A stretch of 64,000 bases of DNA from Micromonospora fulviviridis. GTDB lineage: Bacteria > Actinomycetota > Actinomycetes > Mycobacteriales > Micromonosporaceae. Where the stretch lies: positions 375,202-439,201 of the forward strand of contig NZ_BMRA01000006.1 of NCBI RefSeq assembly GCF_014648395.1, given 5' to 3'. Positions 31,764-39,416 of the stretch are shown here, one piece after another (positions within the stretch are counted from its first letter, which is position 1; each line of letters starts with the position of its first letter). A program made the position numbers and the translations under genes. The notes below the pieces were generated by a model, which worked only from the letters and a program-made list of their open reading frames with translations, did no database searches and had not been told where the DNA came from.

Positions 31764-33230
31764 TCAGTTGGCGGACTCGCCGAACCAGCGGGCGAGGTGG
31801 TCGTCCAGGTCCTGCTGATCGTCGCCGATCCAGGCCACGTGGCCGTCGGGGCGCAGCAGGACGCACGGAACCTCCAGTACCGCGGTGGGATCCGCGAGGT
31901 GATCGACCCGGTCCGACCAGCCGCCGACGGTCAGGCGCTCGGTGCGGTCCAGCAGCAGGCCCCGGCCGCGATGCAGCAGACCGTAGAGGTGGCCCTGCTT
32001 CACGTCGACGTCGCGCAGGCGGCGGCCGAGCAGGTCGGGACCCGCGCCGAAGTCGTAGCGGATGTCGATCGCGGTGATCTTCTCGATCAGATGGCGGTTC
32101 ACCTCGTCGAAGTCCATCAGTTCGGTGAGCAGCCTGCGCACGGCCCGCGGGCCCGGTCCGTCGGAGAGCAGTTCCATCTGGGCGCGGGTGTTGTCCAGCA
32201 CGTCCTCGGCGACCGGACGGCGTTCGGCCTGGTAGGTGTCCAGCAGTGTTTCCGGCGCCCAGCCGCGGACCTGCGCGGCCAGTTTCCAGCCGAGGTTGAA
32301 TGCGTCCTGGACACCCAGGTTGAGGCCCTGCCCGCCGATGGGTGGATGGATGTGTGCGGCATCGCCGGCCAGCAGCACCCGCCCGACCCGATACCGTTCG
32401 GCCAGCCGTGTGGCATCCCCGAAGCGGGACAACCAGCGCGGGGAGTGCATGCCGAAATCGGTTCCGGCGATGGCGCGCAACTGTTGCTGGAAATCGTCGA
32501 GAGTGGGCGGCTCCGTGCGGTCGCTGACGCCCGCGGCGGGGAGCACGACGCGATAGACCCCGACGCCTGCGGGCGTGAGGCTGACGCGCGGCTCCTTCTC
32601 GCGGATCTCGGTCACCTTGGCGGTGACCTCCTCCTGCGGCGCGGCCAGATTCACCTCGCCCATCAGCGTCTCGGTCCGCGAGGGCTCGCCGGGGAAGCCG
32701 ACGCCGAGCAGCTTGCGCACCGTGCTACGCCCGCCGTCACAGCCGACGAGATAGCGCGAACGCAGCCGTTCCCCGTCGGCCAGCTCGACGGTCACACCGT
32801 CGTCGTCCTGCTCGAAACCGGCCACCGCAGCACCGCGCCGGACCTGCGCACCCAGTTCGGTCGCATGTTGTTCGAGCAGGTGGACGATGACCGGCTGCGG
32901 GATGCCCAGCAGATAGGCGTACGCGGAATCCAGGCCCTCCGGCGCGGGTTTGTTGATGGCGGCGAAGAAGCCGCCGGCCGGACGGCGTCTTCCGCGTTCG
33001 AGGATGCGCTCCAGGAGCCCGCGCATCGCCATCAGCTCGATGCTGCGAATGTGCAGACCGACTATGCGGACGAAGGAGGCGGGCTCGGTTTCCTTCTCCA
33101 GGACGAGTACCCGCACATCGTGCAGCCGGAGTTCGGCGGCCAGCATGGCACCGGTCGGCCCGCACCCGGCAATGATCACGTCGAACTGGAGGGCCGGCGA
33201 CGGCTCGGCGGTGAACGGCAGAGAGTGCAT
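31764..33230 (-). CDS. rox: Rifampicin-monooxygenase-like FAD hydroxylase
   Basis: Class-A flavoprotein monooxygenase of 488 residues. It has the FAD loop GCGPTG at 22-27, the GCDGGRSTVRK DG-motif near 190, and GDAAHIHPPIGGQGLNLGVQ near 310, then a C-terminal thioredoxin-like domain. Its overall pattern (LRLHDVRVLVLEKETEP, GGFFAAINKP, LLGVGFPGEPSRTETLMGE) matches the Rox enzymes that inactivate rifampicin. Other aromatic hydroxylases are possible. ATG at 33230 abuts a hairpin in the leader; the ribosome-binding site GAAAGG is inside it. A little less GC-rich than its neighbours. Confidence 0.85.
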   Translation of the reverse strand: MHSLPFTAEPSPALQFDVIIAGCGPTGAMLAAELRLHDVRVLVLEKETEPASFVRIVGLHIRSIELMAMRGLLERILERGRRRPAGGFFAAINKPAPEGLDSAYAYLLGIPQPVIVHLLEQHATELGAQVRRGAAVAGFEQDDDGVTVELADGERLRSRYLVGCDGGRSTVRKLLGVGFPGEPSRTETLMGEVNLAAPQEEVTAKVTEIREKEPRVSLTPAGVGVYRVVLPAAGVSDRTEPPTLDDFQQQLRAIAGTDFGMHSPRWLSRFGDATRLAERYRVGRVLLAGDAAHIHPPIGGQGLNLGVQDAFNLGWKLAAQVRGWAPETLLDTYQAERRPVAEDVLDNTRAQMELLSDGPGPRAVRRLLTELMDFDEVNRHLIEKITAIDIRYDFGAGPDLLGRRLRDVDVKQGHLYGLLHRGRGLLLDRTERLTVGGWSDRVDHLADPTAVLEVPCVLLRPDGHVAWIGDDQQDLDDHLARWFGESAN

Positions 33231-33282
33231 AGGTGTTGCCTTTCGGGAGTGCCTCGTTGGGGAGGCGCTCCCGGCGACACCT
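33231..33282 (-). promoter_or_regulatory. Hairpin that covers the rox ribosome-binding site
   Basis: On the minus strand three nested stems pair AGGTGT (33277-33282) with ACACCT (33231-33236), GGGAG with CTCCC (33268-33272 with 33245-33249), and GCCTC with GAGGC (33262-33266 with 33251-33255). The GAAAGG site of rox (33239-33244) lies between the first two stems and the last pair touches the ATG. The outer 5' arm overlaps the stop codon of the leader peptide, so a ribosome there would open it. Confidence 0.65.
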
Positions 33283-33340
33283 ACGTCAATCGCCCGACCG
33301 TGACCGGAAGGGGGAGCACCCACATCGTTACAGCGTTCAT
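33281..33340 (-). CDS. 19-residue leader peptide upstream of rox
   Basis: Reads MNAVTMWVLPLPVTVGRLT and stops at TAG. The ribosome-binding site GAGGAGGTGA is the best in the neighbourhood, placed at ideal distance before the ATG. The frame ends exactly where the rox hairpin begins, the layout expected for translational attenuation or coupling. Too short for family assignment; the sequence is hydrophobic with two Pro residues that could stall ribosomes. Confidence 0.65.
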   Translation of the reverse strand: MNAVTMWVLPLPVTVGRLT

Positions 33341-33555
33341 GGGTCTCACCTCCTCGGGCGGTGTCACGGGCAACTGGAAGTTACAAGCCTGACCATCGTC
33401 CCGTCCAGCCCTTTCCCCGCCGCCGACCACGACGCCAATTAAAGGATTACCAGTTACAGCAATCCGGCAATCCATCTGCACAAAGGGGACATAAGCTCGG
33501 TGCATCATAATGACAGTTCCTGTGCGTAATGCTTTACGCTGGTGTAGCCGCGGCC
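33341..33555. promoter_or_regulatory. AT-richer intergenic stretch upstream of the rox leader
   Basis: No gene seen. Around 33425-33530 the base composition drops sharply in G+C compared with the rest of the window, with AT-rich words such as CAATTAAAGG and GCATCATAATGAC. On the minus strand this is where the rox/leader promoter should lie; several weak -10-like words occur, none with a convincing -35. No rifamycin-associated inverted repeat was recognised. Confidence 0.4.
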
Positions 33556-34014
33556 CTAAGGCCGGTAGCTCGCCCTCGCCGCGGCCACCTCGGCGGCCCG
33601 GCGCTCCCGCCACCGCTTCTGCGCCTCGCTGTTGCAGCGCCGACAGACCTTCCGCAGGCGACCGGTGGTGGGGTCCACCTCGCGGTCGTGCCCGTTGCGG
33701 CACCGGGGCTGCTGCCTGCGCTGCCGGCAGTTCTCGGCGTGGCTGAGCTGACGGAGATGGGTCGGCTCGATGCAGTCGGCGACCTCGCAGACGTGATGCA
33801 CGTCCAGGTCGGGCCGGTAGCCGCCGACGAAGACCGCGTAGGCGGCGACATGGGCCCACGCCCGCCCGGCGACCTTCTGGTGGACCCCGCGCCGGCTGCC
33901 GTAGCCGCGCACGATGAGGCAGCCGGTCGGCAGTCGTTCCGACCGCGCGAGCAGGTACGCCTTCAGGGACTCCTCGGTGAAGTGCCGGGAGAGGCCGGTC
34001 ACCTGCGACAGCAT
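33556..34014 (-). CDS. HNH-endonuclease-like protein
   Basis: 152 residues. The core VHHVCEVADCIEPTHLRQL, with the following HAENCR, is the zinc-binding HNH loop seen in phage and homing-type nucleases, and a Cys-rich segment (CRNGHD ... CRRCNSEAQKR) follows. It begins SLKAYLLARSERLPTGCLI, usual for this family. ATG at 34014 without a clear ribosome-binding site. Stand-alone HNH proteins of this sort are frequent in phages and islands, in line with the atypical composition nearby. Confidence 0.75.
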   Translation of the reverse strand: MLSQVTGLSRHFTEESLKAYLLARSERLPTGCLIVRGYGSRRGVHQKVAGRAWAHVAAYAVFVGGYRPDLDVHHVCEVADCIEPTHLRQLSHAENCRQRRQQPRCRNGHDREVDPTTGRLRKVCRRCNSEAQKRWRERRAAEVAAARASYRP

Positions 34015-34060
34015 CACGTGAGCATAGGAAGGGGTACCGACGGGTCGCCTGCCGAGAGGC

Positions 34061-34663
34061 TCACTGGCCCAGGCGGCAGTGCGGGAGCGAGTTGGACGGC
34101 GCCCGAGGGGCCCGGTCGTCGTTGTCGGCCAGCGCGACGTCGAGGAACGCGCCGACACCGACCTGGGTGACGTCGGCCAGCCGGGCGATGAGCAGCAGGC
34201 GTCGCCGCAGCGCTTCCGGCTCGCCGGCCTCGGGCACGGCTGACCGCCGGCCGGCCGGATGCAGGGACGCGCGGCTGCGCCGGACCGCCCGGTTGGCCGG
34301 GTCCTCGTCGTCGAGCTGGGCCGCCAGCAGCGGCCAGACGTCCTGGCCGTCCGGGTCGAGTTCCTCGATGAGCAGTCCGGCGGTGTCCCCGAGGACCTGG
34401 TACGCCCACGGGTGGGGCAGCCGCGACAGCCGGTCGACCGCGGCGTCGATGCCCGCCAGGTCCGACTCGTCGGCCGCCCGCACCCCGGTCACCACCGCGT
34501 TCCACAGTTCCTGCTCCGCCGGCGTCGGCGGGTGCCACATCGCCATCTGCGCTCCGCTTCTGACCTGTGAGGGATCAGGCGTCGAGAGTTCGGGTGGGGG
34601 GTGGCCGGCACGGGCCCGTAGGAGGGCGAGACCCGTGCCGGCCGCGGTGATCACCCCAATCAC
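34061..34663 (-). CDS. Hypothetical protein
   Basis: Not recognised. From the GTG at 34663 (GGAGGCGCGAAGG upstream) it has 200 residues, opening with a short hydrophobic segment IGVITAAGTGLALL that could anchor it. An alternative ATG at 34546 gives a 161-residue soluble form beginning MAMWHPPTPAEQELW. The body is mostly helical, with RLSRLPHPWAYQVLGDTAGLL and DDEDPANRAVRRSRASL as possible repeat-like (HEAT-like) helices. AT-rich DNA at 34750-34800 upstream may hold its promoter. Confidence 0.5.
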   Translation of the reverse strand: MIGVITAAGTGLALLRARAGHPPPELSTPDPSQVRSGAQMAMWHPPTPAEQELWNAVVTGVRAADESDLAGIDAAVDRLSRLPHPWAYQVLGDTAGLLIEELDPDGQDVWPLLAAQLDDEDPANRAVRRSRASLHPAGRRSAVPEAGEPEALRRRLLLIARLADVTQVGVGAFLDVALADNDDRAPRAPSNSLPHCRLGQ

Positions 34664-34809
34664 CGCCTTCGCGCCTCCGCGGGCGGCCGGCCCGCGGCGA
34701 CGTCGTCTCCGGAGGTGGGCGGACCCGTCCGGGTGCGCCCACCGACGTGAGTCAAGTATGCGACATATTTAACTGGTTATGACGATTTGAATGTTCGTGT
34801 CGCACGTGT

Positions 34810-37800
34810 TCACGTCCTCACGGGAGTTGGTGCGGGTTCCACCGTGGTGGGACCCACCACGGGAAGCTGCGCGGTGGTGCGCCGGGGCCAGGGCAGCAGT
34901 CGGGGCGGCCGCCGGGCGCTGAGGTCCTCGATCCAGCCGAGGGCGAGCACCAGACCGGTGAGCAGCACGAGGGCCACCACCAGGTAGCCGACCGGGCCGA
35001 CCCGCCAGACGCCGATCAGGTCACCCACGGCGAAGCAGACCGCGATGGCGGCGTTGTGCCACAGGTAGATGGTCAGCGCGCGGCTGTTCAGCGCGGTCAC
35101 GAGCCGGTCCAGCGGCCGGATCCGGGCCAGCCAGCCCATCGGCGGCGTGACGCGCAGCAGCACCAGCACGAACCCGAGCGACCAGAACGCCTGCGCCACC
35201 GGGATGTCGTTGAGGTCGCGGCCCGCGTCCGGGTGGGTCACCAGCCAGCCGACCGCGACCCCCAGGCAGAGCGCCGCCAGGCCCAGCAGCGCCGGCAGCG
35301 AGAGCCGCCGCAGCCGGCGGTCCTGGTGCGCGAAACCCACCAGCCAGCAGGCACTGAACATGGCCAGGTCGGTCAGCACCGACTCCACCGGCCCGTCGAA
35401 CCCGGGCGCCGCGGTCTGCAGCAGCACCACGCCGGCCAGGGGTACGAGCACCGACCACACCGGCCACCGTCGGTGCAGCGCCAGCATCGCGGGGGAGAGC
35501 AGCACCAGCCAGAGGTACGTCACCAGGTACCAGAGCACCCCGGTCACGTCCGCCGCCCACTCGTTGCCCGGCGGCTGCACCAGCGGCACCGCCCAGGTCA
35601 GCAGCGCCGGCCAGGCGGGCCGGTCGGACCAGCCGTGCCAGAGCATCAGCGGCACCAGCACCAGGCCGAGGGCCCACAGCCCGGGCAGGAGGCGGCGCAT
35701 CCGGCCGCTGACCGCCCGCTCCGGCGTACGGTCCAGTGAGCGGGCCATCAGCGCGCCGCCGAGGGCGAACATCACCCCCATGGCGGGGAAGACGAGGCTC
35801 AGCCAGGCGGCGCCGAACATGTGGTACGCGATGACCCGGCCCAGCGCGAGCGCCCGCAACGTGTCGAACCAGCGGTCCCGGCCCGGCCGCGCCTCGGCGC
35901 CCAGCGCCACGGGCGTCCCCGCGACCGGCTCACCGGCCCGTTTCACCCGGCGCCAGCCCAGCCGGGCGCCGGTCAGCGCGGTCACCATGGAGCGGGCCAG
36001 CACCAGGTACATCAGCTGGCGGTAGGCGAACTGCTGGATCGGCAGGGTGAGCAGCGGGCGCAGCGGCTCCCGGTCGAGTTTGAAGGCCACCGCGGCGGTG
36101 AGCAGTTGCACGGCCAGCATGACCAGCCAGGCCACCGCCGTCTTCGTGGTGTCCAGGAAGAACAGTCCGTAGACGGCCAGCAGGTCGAGCACCGGCCCGA
36201 GCAGGGGGAGCAGCACGCCGAACAGGGCGAGCATGGGCAGCCCGAAGCGGCCGAACCGGCGACCGGCACCCCGGTCGCGGATGGCCCCGCGGTGCTTCCA
36301 CATCGACTGGAGGGTGCCGTAGCTCCAGCGGTAGCGCTGCCGCCACAGGTCGCCCACCGAGGCGGGCGCCTCCGTCCAGGCGCGGGCCCGGTCCTGGTAC
36401 ACCACCCGCCAGCCGGCCCGCAGCACCGCCATGGTGACGTCGGTGTCCTCGGCCAGGGTGTCGCCGCTCATCCCGCCGACCGTGGTCAGGGCGCGGCGCC
36501 GGAACGCGCCGATCGCGCCGGGCACCGTCGGGATGCAGCCCAGCTTCTCGTAGAACCGGCGGTCCAGGCTGAAGCCGATGACGTACTCGATGTGCTGCCA
36601 CTGGCCGAGCAGGCGGTGCCGGTTGGCGACCTTGACGTTCCCGGCCACCGCGCCGATCCCGGGGTCGGTGAACGGTTCGACGAGCCGCCGGATCGCGTCC
36701 GGCTCGAAGACGGTGTCCGCGTCGACGGTGACGATGATGTCGTGCGAGGCGTACAGGAGTCCGGTGTTGAGGGCGGTCGCCTTGCCGCCGTTGGGTTTGC
36801 GGATGACCCGCACGCCGGGCAGGCCGAGCGCGTCGACGAGGTCGGCGGTGCCGTCGGTCGAGCCGTCGTCGACCACGATCACCTCGATCACGGGGTGGTC
36901 GTTGGCGACCAGGGACCGGACGGTGGCGACGATGCCGGCCCGCTCGTTGTAGGCGGGCACGATGACCGACACCGGCGCGGTCGTCACTCCCCAGGGCCAG
37001 CGCTGGGCCCGGCGGCGGCGGGCCAGCCGGCGGGCCAGCAGGAGCAGCATCACGGTACGGATCAGCATGAGCAGCCCGACCGCCACGAAGACCAGGGCGA
37101 GGCCACGCAGGATCCCGTCGGCCAGCCGGATCGCCCAGCAGACCGGGGCGGCCCGCCAGCGGTCGCCGGTGGACGCCCCGACGTTGCCGGCGAACGCGGG
37201 CGCGTCCGGCCGGGCGCGGTTGATCCCGGCGCTCACCGTGGTGAAGGTGTAGCCGCGGGCGCGCATCAGCGGGATGAACCGGTCCAGGGCCGCGAGGGTC
37301 TGCGACCGGTCCCCGCCGGCGTCGTGCAGCAGCACCACGGCGCCCGCGTCGCCGGGCGGCGTCAGGTTCCGCACGATGGAGTCCACCCCGGGTCGGGCCC
37401 AGTCCTCGCCGTCGAGGTCGTTGACCACGGTCAGGTAGCCCTGCCCGGCGGCCCGCCGGATCACCGGCCAGTTGGCGTCGTCGACGGCGCTGGGCACCGA
37501 GGAGTACGGGAAGCGCAGCAGGCTCGTCCGGACTCCCGCGGCGTGCACGATCGCCATCTGGGTCTGCGCGTACTCCATCCGTTGCCGCCAGCCGGGCAGC
37601 AGGCTGGCGTCGGGATGGGTGAAGGTGTGCACGCCGAGTTCGTGCCCCTCGGCCACGGTGCGCCGGGCCAGGTCCGGGTGGCGGGCCACCTGCGACCCGA
37701 TGACGAAGAAGGTGGCCGGGGCCTGGTGCCGGCGCAGGACGTCGAGGACCCGCGGGGTCCAGGTCGGGTCGGGCCCGTCGTCGAAGGTGAGGGCGATGGT

Positions 37801-38025
37801 CCGCGCGGGCAGGCGGTAGGTGCGGGGTTGGTCGCCCCGGGCGTCGAGCACCGGCCCGCCGCTCAGGATCTCCGTCGGCACGGTGGCCTGGTCCTCGGCG
37901 TCGCGGACGTGGTCGGGGCGGAAGCTGGCGTTCGCGTAGGCCTCGACCAGCAGTACGGAGCCGACCACCAGGGCCAGGGACGCGACGACGAACCGGCCGG
38001 CGGCGCGCCGCCTCGACAGGCTCAT
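34810..38025 (-). CDS. Fusion: polysaccharide deacetylase + family-2 glycosyltransferase + acyltransferase 3
   Basis: 1071 residues. After a membrane anchor (12-31), a NodB deacetylase domain spans about 75-265 with metal ligands D82/D83 (TFDDGPD), H133/H137 (HTFTH), RFPYS at 171 and VLLHD at 231. Helices at 305-330 lead to a processive GT2 domain (350-680) with D435-x-D437, E526-D-T-D and Q563-R-Y-R-W567. The last third (about 717-1045) is a multi-helix acyltransferase-3 domain (DTLRALALGRVIAYH). It probably makes, N-deacetylates and acylates an amino-sugar polymer or oligomer at the membrane. ATG has GGAGG upstream and overlaps the preceding gene by 4 bp. Confidence 0.88.
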   Translation of the reverse strand: MSLSRRRAAGRFVVASLALVVGSVLLVEAYANASFRPDHVRDAEDQATVPTEILSGGPVLDARGDQPRTYRLPARTIALTFDDGPDPTWTPRVLDVLRRHQAPATFFVIGSQVARHPDLARRTVAEGHELGVHTFTHPDASLLPGWRQRMEYAQTQMAIVHAAGVRTSLLRFPYSSVPSAVDDANWPVIRRAAGQGYLTVVNDLDGEDWARPGVDSIVRNLTPPGDAGAVVLLHDAGGDRSQTLAALDRFIPLMRARGYTFTTVSAGINRARPDAPAFAGNVGASTGDRWRAAPVCWAIRLADGILRGLALVFVAVGLLMLIRTVMLLLLARRLARRRRAQRWPWGVTTAPVSVIVPAYNERAGIVATVRSLVANDHPVIEVIVVDDGSTDGTADLVDALGLPGVRVIRKPNGGKATALNTGLLYASHDIIVTVDADTVFEPDAIRRLVEPFTDPGIGAVAGNVKVANRHRLLGQWQHIEYVIGFSLDRRFYEKLGCIPTVPGAIGAFRRRALTTVGGMSGDTLAEDTDVTMAVLRAGWRVVYQDRARAWTEAPASVGDLWRQRYRWSYGTLQSMWKHRGAIRDRGAGRRFGRFGLPMLALFGVLLPLLGPVLDLLAVYGLFFLDTTKTAVAWLVMLAVQLLTAAVAFKLDREPLRPLLTLPIQQFAYRQLMYLVLARSMVTALTGARLGWRRVKRAGEPVAGTPVALGAEARPGRDRWFDTLRALALGRVIAYHMFGAAWLSLVFPAMGVMFALGGALMARSLDRTPERAVSGRMRRLLPGLWALGLVLVPLMLWHGWSDRPAWPALLTWAVPLVQPPGNEWAADVTGVLWYLVTYLWLVLLSPAMLALHRRWPVWSVLVPLAGVVLLQTAAPGFDGPVESVLTDLAMFSACWLVGFAHQDRRLRRLSLPALLGLAALCLGVAVGWLVTHPDAGRDLNDIPVAQAFWSLGFVLVLLRVTPPMGWLARIRPLDRLVTALNSRALTIYLWHNAAIAVCFAVGDLIGVWRVGPVGYLVVALVLLTGLVLALGWIEDLSARRPPRLLPWPRRTTAQLPVVGPTTVEPAPTPVRT

Positions 38026-38591
38026 CCGACGACCTCCGGACCGGGCTCCGGCGGGTTGGGCAGGCTGGTGGCGGGTCCGGTGGGGGCGGGGGGTGTCGGT
38101 GTGGCGGCCGGCGACTGGTCGGGCGGTGACGGGGGCGCCGACGGTGTCGGGGCCGGGTCGGCGGGCCGGTCGTCCACCGGTGCGGGGTCTGCCCGTCGTG
38201 GCGCCGGTCCCGCGTTGCGGGCGGGGCGCGGCGCGGCGGCCCGCGCCGGTGGTGGGTCCACGATGGTCGTCGACCGCGGAGCCGGGCGCGGGGCCGTGGG
38301 CCCGGGCGAGGGGGCGAGGACCGGTGCGTGGCTGGTTCCGCCGCTCGGGGCGCCTCCGACCGAGACCGGGCCGGGCAGCAGCGGCGTCGCGGGGCCGGGG
38401 AGCAGGGCGCTCGCGGCCATCGGCAGGTAGCTCAGCGAGGCCACCGCGACGAGGACGCCCGCGCGCTGGATCCGTTGCTGGCGGGTGCCGGTGGCGTCCA
38501 CGAAGACCGGTCGGGCGGGCCGGGGCAGGAGGGTCGTCGTCGGAGGGTGCGGGCCGCCGGGGAGCCGGTCGAACGGGATGCGAGAAGCCAC
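38022..38591 (-). CDS. Proline-rich membrane-anchored protein
   Basis: 189 residues. Residues 43-63 form one hydrophobic helix (AGVLVAVASLSYLPMAASAL); the remainder is an extracytoplasmic-type, disordered Pro/Ala/Thr-rich tail with charged spots. Not recognised as a family. GTG start without a strong ribosome-binding site. Its TGA overlaps the ATG of the glycan fusion enzyme, so it is translated with it and may be its partner or a cell-wall spacer. The upstream 200 bp should contain the operon promoter. Confidence 0.65.
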   Translation of the reverse strand: MASRIPFDRLPGGPHPPTTTLLPRPARPVFVDATGTRQQRIQRAGVLVAVASLSYLPMAASALLPGPATPLLPGPVSVGGAPSGGTSHAPVLAPSPGPTAPRPAPRSTTIVDPPPARAAAPRPARNAGPAPRRADPAPVDDRPADPAPTPSAPPSPPDQSPAATPTPPAPTGPATSLPNPPEPGPEVVG

Positions 38592-38753
38592 CGGCTGAGG
38601 CTATTGGGGAGGTTGGGAGTGTATGTCCCGATTTGAAGGTGAGGGCAGGGGCGGATTGTTTCACCATTCGCATATCCGGAACAGCAGGCACGCTCGCCCC
38701 AAACGGAGCAGCAGGGCTTTGACCGGCGAAACAGGATTAACGTCCACAATGTT

Positions 38754-38786
38754 CCGCGAGCCACCCCGGGTCGGGGTGGCTCGCGG
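38754..38786 (-). terminator. Strong hairpin downstream of the repeat-containing gene
   Basis: Perfect 15-bp stem CCGCGAGCCACCCCG / CGGGGTGGCTCGCGG with a 3-nt loop, 11 bp after the stop of the minus-strand gene. Only scattered Ts follow on the minus strand, so termination efficiency is uncertain, but position and strength suit a terminator. Confidence 0.65.
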
Positions 38787-38797
38787 CCTCGGTTCGG

Positions 38798-39376
38798 TCA
38801 GGACTCGGTGCGGTCGTCGATCTCGGTGTCGGACTCCCCGGGCCGGGCGCCGATCGCCTCCTCGGCGGCCCGCCCGCCGGTGCTCTCGTCACCCAGAGTC
38901 AGGCTGCTGCGCGGCAGCCCGGACAGCCCCGCCGGATCCTGGACATCGCCCTGGACGCCCCGGCTGTCCTGGGCGCGGTCGTCGATCCGGCTCTCCCCGG
39001 GCCGGGCGCCGATCGCCTCCTCGGCGGCCCGCCCGCCGGTGCTCTCGTCACCCAGAGTCAGGCTGCTGCGCGGCAGCCCGGACAGCCCCGCCGGATCCCG
39101 GGTCGGCTGGTCCGCTGCGCCGGCGGTCTGCGCGCCCACGCCGCCGGCGGACTCCCGCCGCCCGACGCCCTGCGCGTGGTAGGCGCCGGGCACGCCGGGG
39201 TCACCCGGATCGGCCAGGCTCGTGTCGACCGGCCGGGCGTCCGGGTCGGCCAGCCCCGCGCGGCGCAACATCTCGACCAGTTCGTCGTGCGGCATGCGCT
39301 CGGTGTCCGTTATTCCGGCCCCGCGCGCGATCGACCGCAGGGTCGTCAGGTCCTGATCTGCGAAGGTCTCGGCCAT
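38798..39376 (-). CDS. Rho-N/SAP-like domain protein with an internal tandem duplication
   Basis: 192 residues. Residues 5-48 (DLTTLRSIARGAGITD ... HDELVEMLRRAGL) resemble small Rho N-terminal or SAP-like helical domains. The rest is acidic and disordered. It holds two identical 35-residue blocks, each beginning DPAGLSGLPRSSLTLGDEST and ending ARPGES, separated by a short linker. ATG at 39376 was preferred over an upstream in-frame GTG. Function unknown. Confidence 0.7.
   Translation of the reverse strand: MAETFADQDLTTLRSIARGAGITDTERMPHDELVEMLRRAGLADPDARPVDTSLADPGDPGVPGAYHAQGVGRRESAGGVGAQTAGAADQPTRDPAGLSGLPRSSLTLGDESTGGRAAEEAIGARPGESRIDDRAQDSRGVQGDVQDPAGLSGLPRSSLTLGDESTGGRAAEEAIGARPGESDTEIDDRTES
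38834..39098. repeat. Tandem duplication, 106 bp identical, period 159 bp
   Basis: Bases 38834-38939 and 38993-39098 are identical; the shift is 159 bp, or 53 codons, so the reading frame is kept. Perfect identity at third codon positions points to a recent event or ongoing homogenisation. Confidence 0.92.
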
Positions 39377-39416
39377 GCCGGTGCCTTCCCGGCGCCCGAG
39401 AGAAGGAAACCTGTGG

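Noticed and set aside
33231..33540. Rifamycin-associated element (RAE) upstream of rox
   Set aside because: I looked for a long GC-rich inverted repeat of the RAE kind and found only the RNA hairpin next to the start codon and weak AT-rich symmetry.
33556..34014. Homing endonuclease inside an intron or intein
   Set aside because: The HNH protein stands in its own gene; no host gene is split around it.
35821..38430. An 869-codon open frame on the plus strand
   Set aside because: It mirrors the deacetylase/glycosyltransferase/acyltransferase fusion; repeats of Gly, Asp, Val and His without any motif mark it as a shadow.
34810..38591. Biosynthesis of true Nod factors
   Set aside because: Only the three activities match; there is no NodA-type acyltransferase, and acyltransferase-3 domains usually transfer short acyl groups such as acetyl or succinyl.
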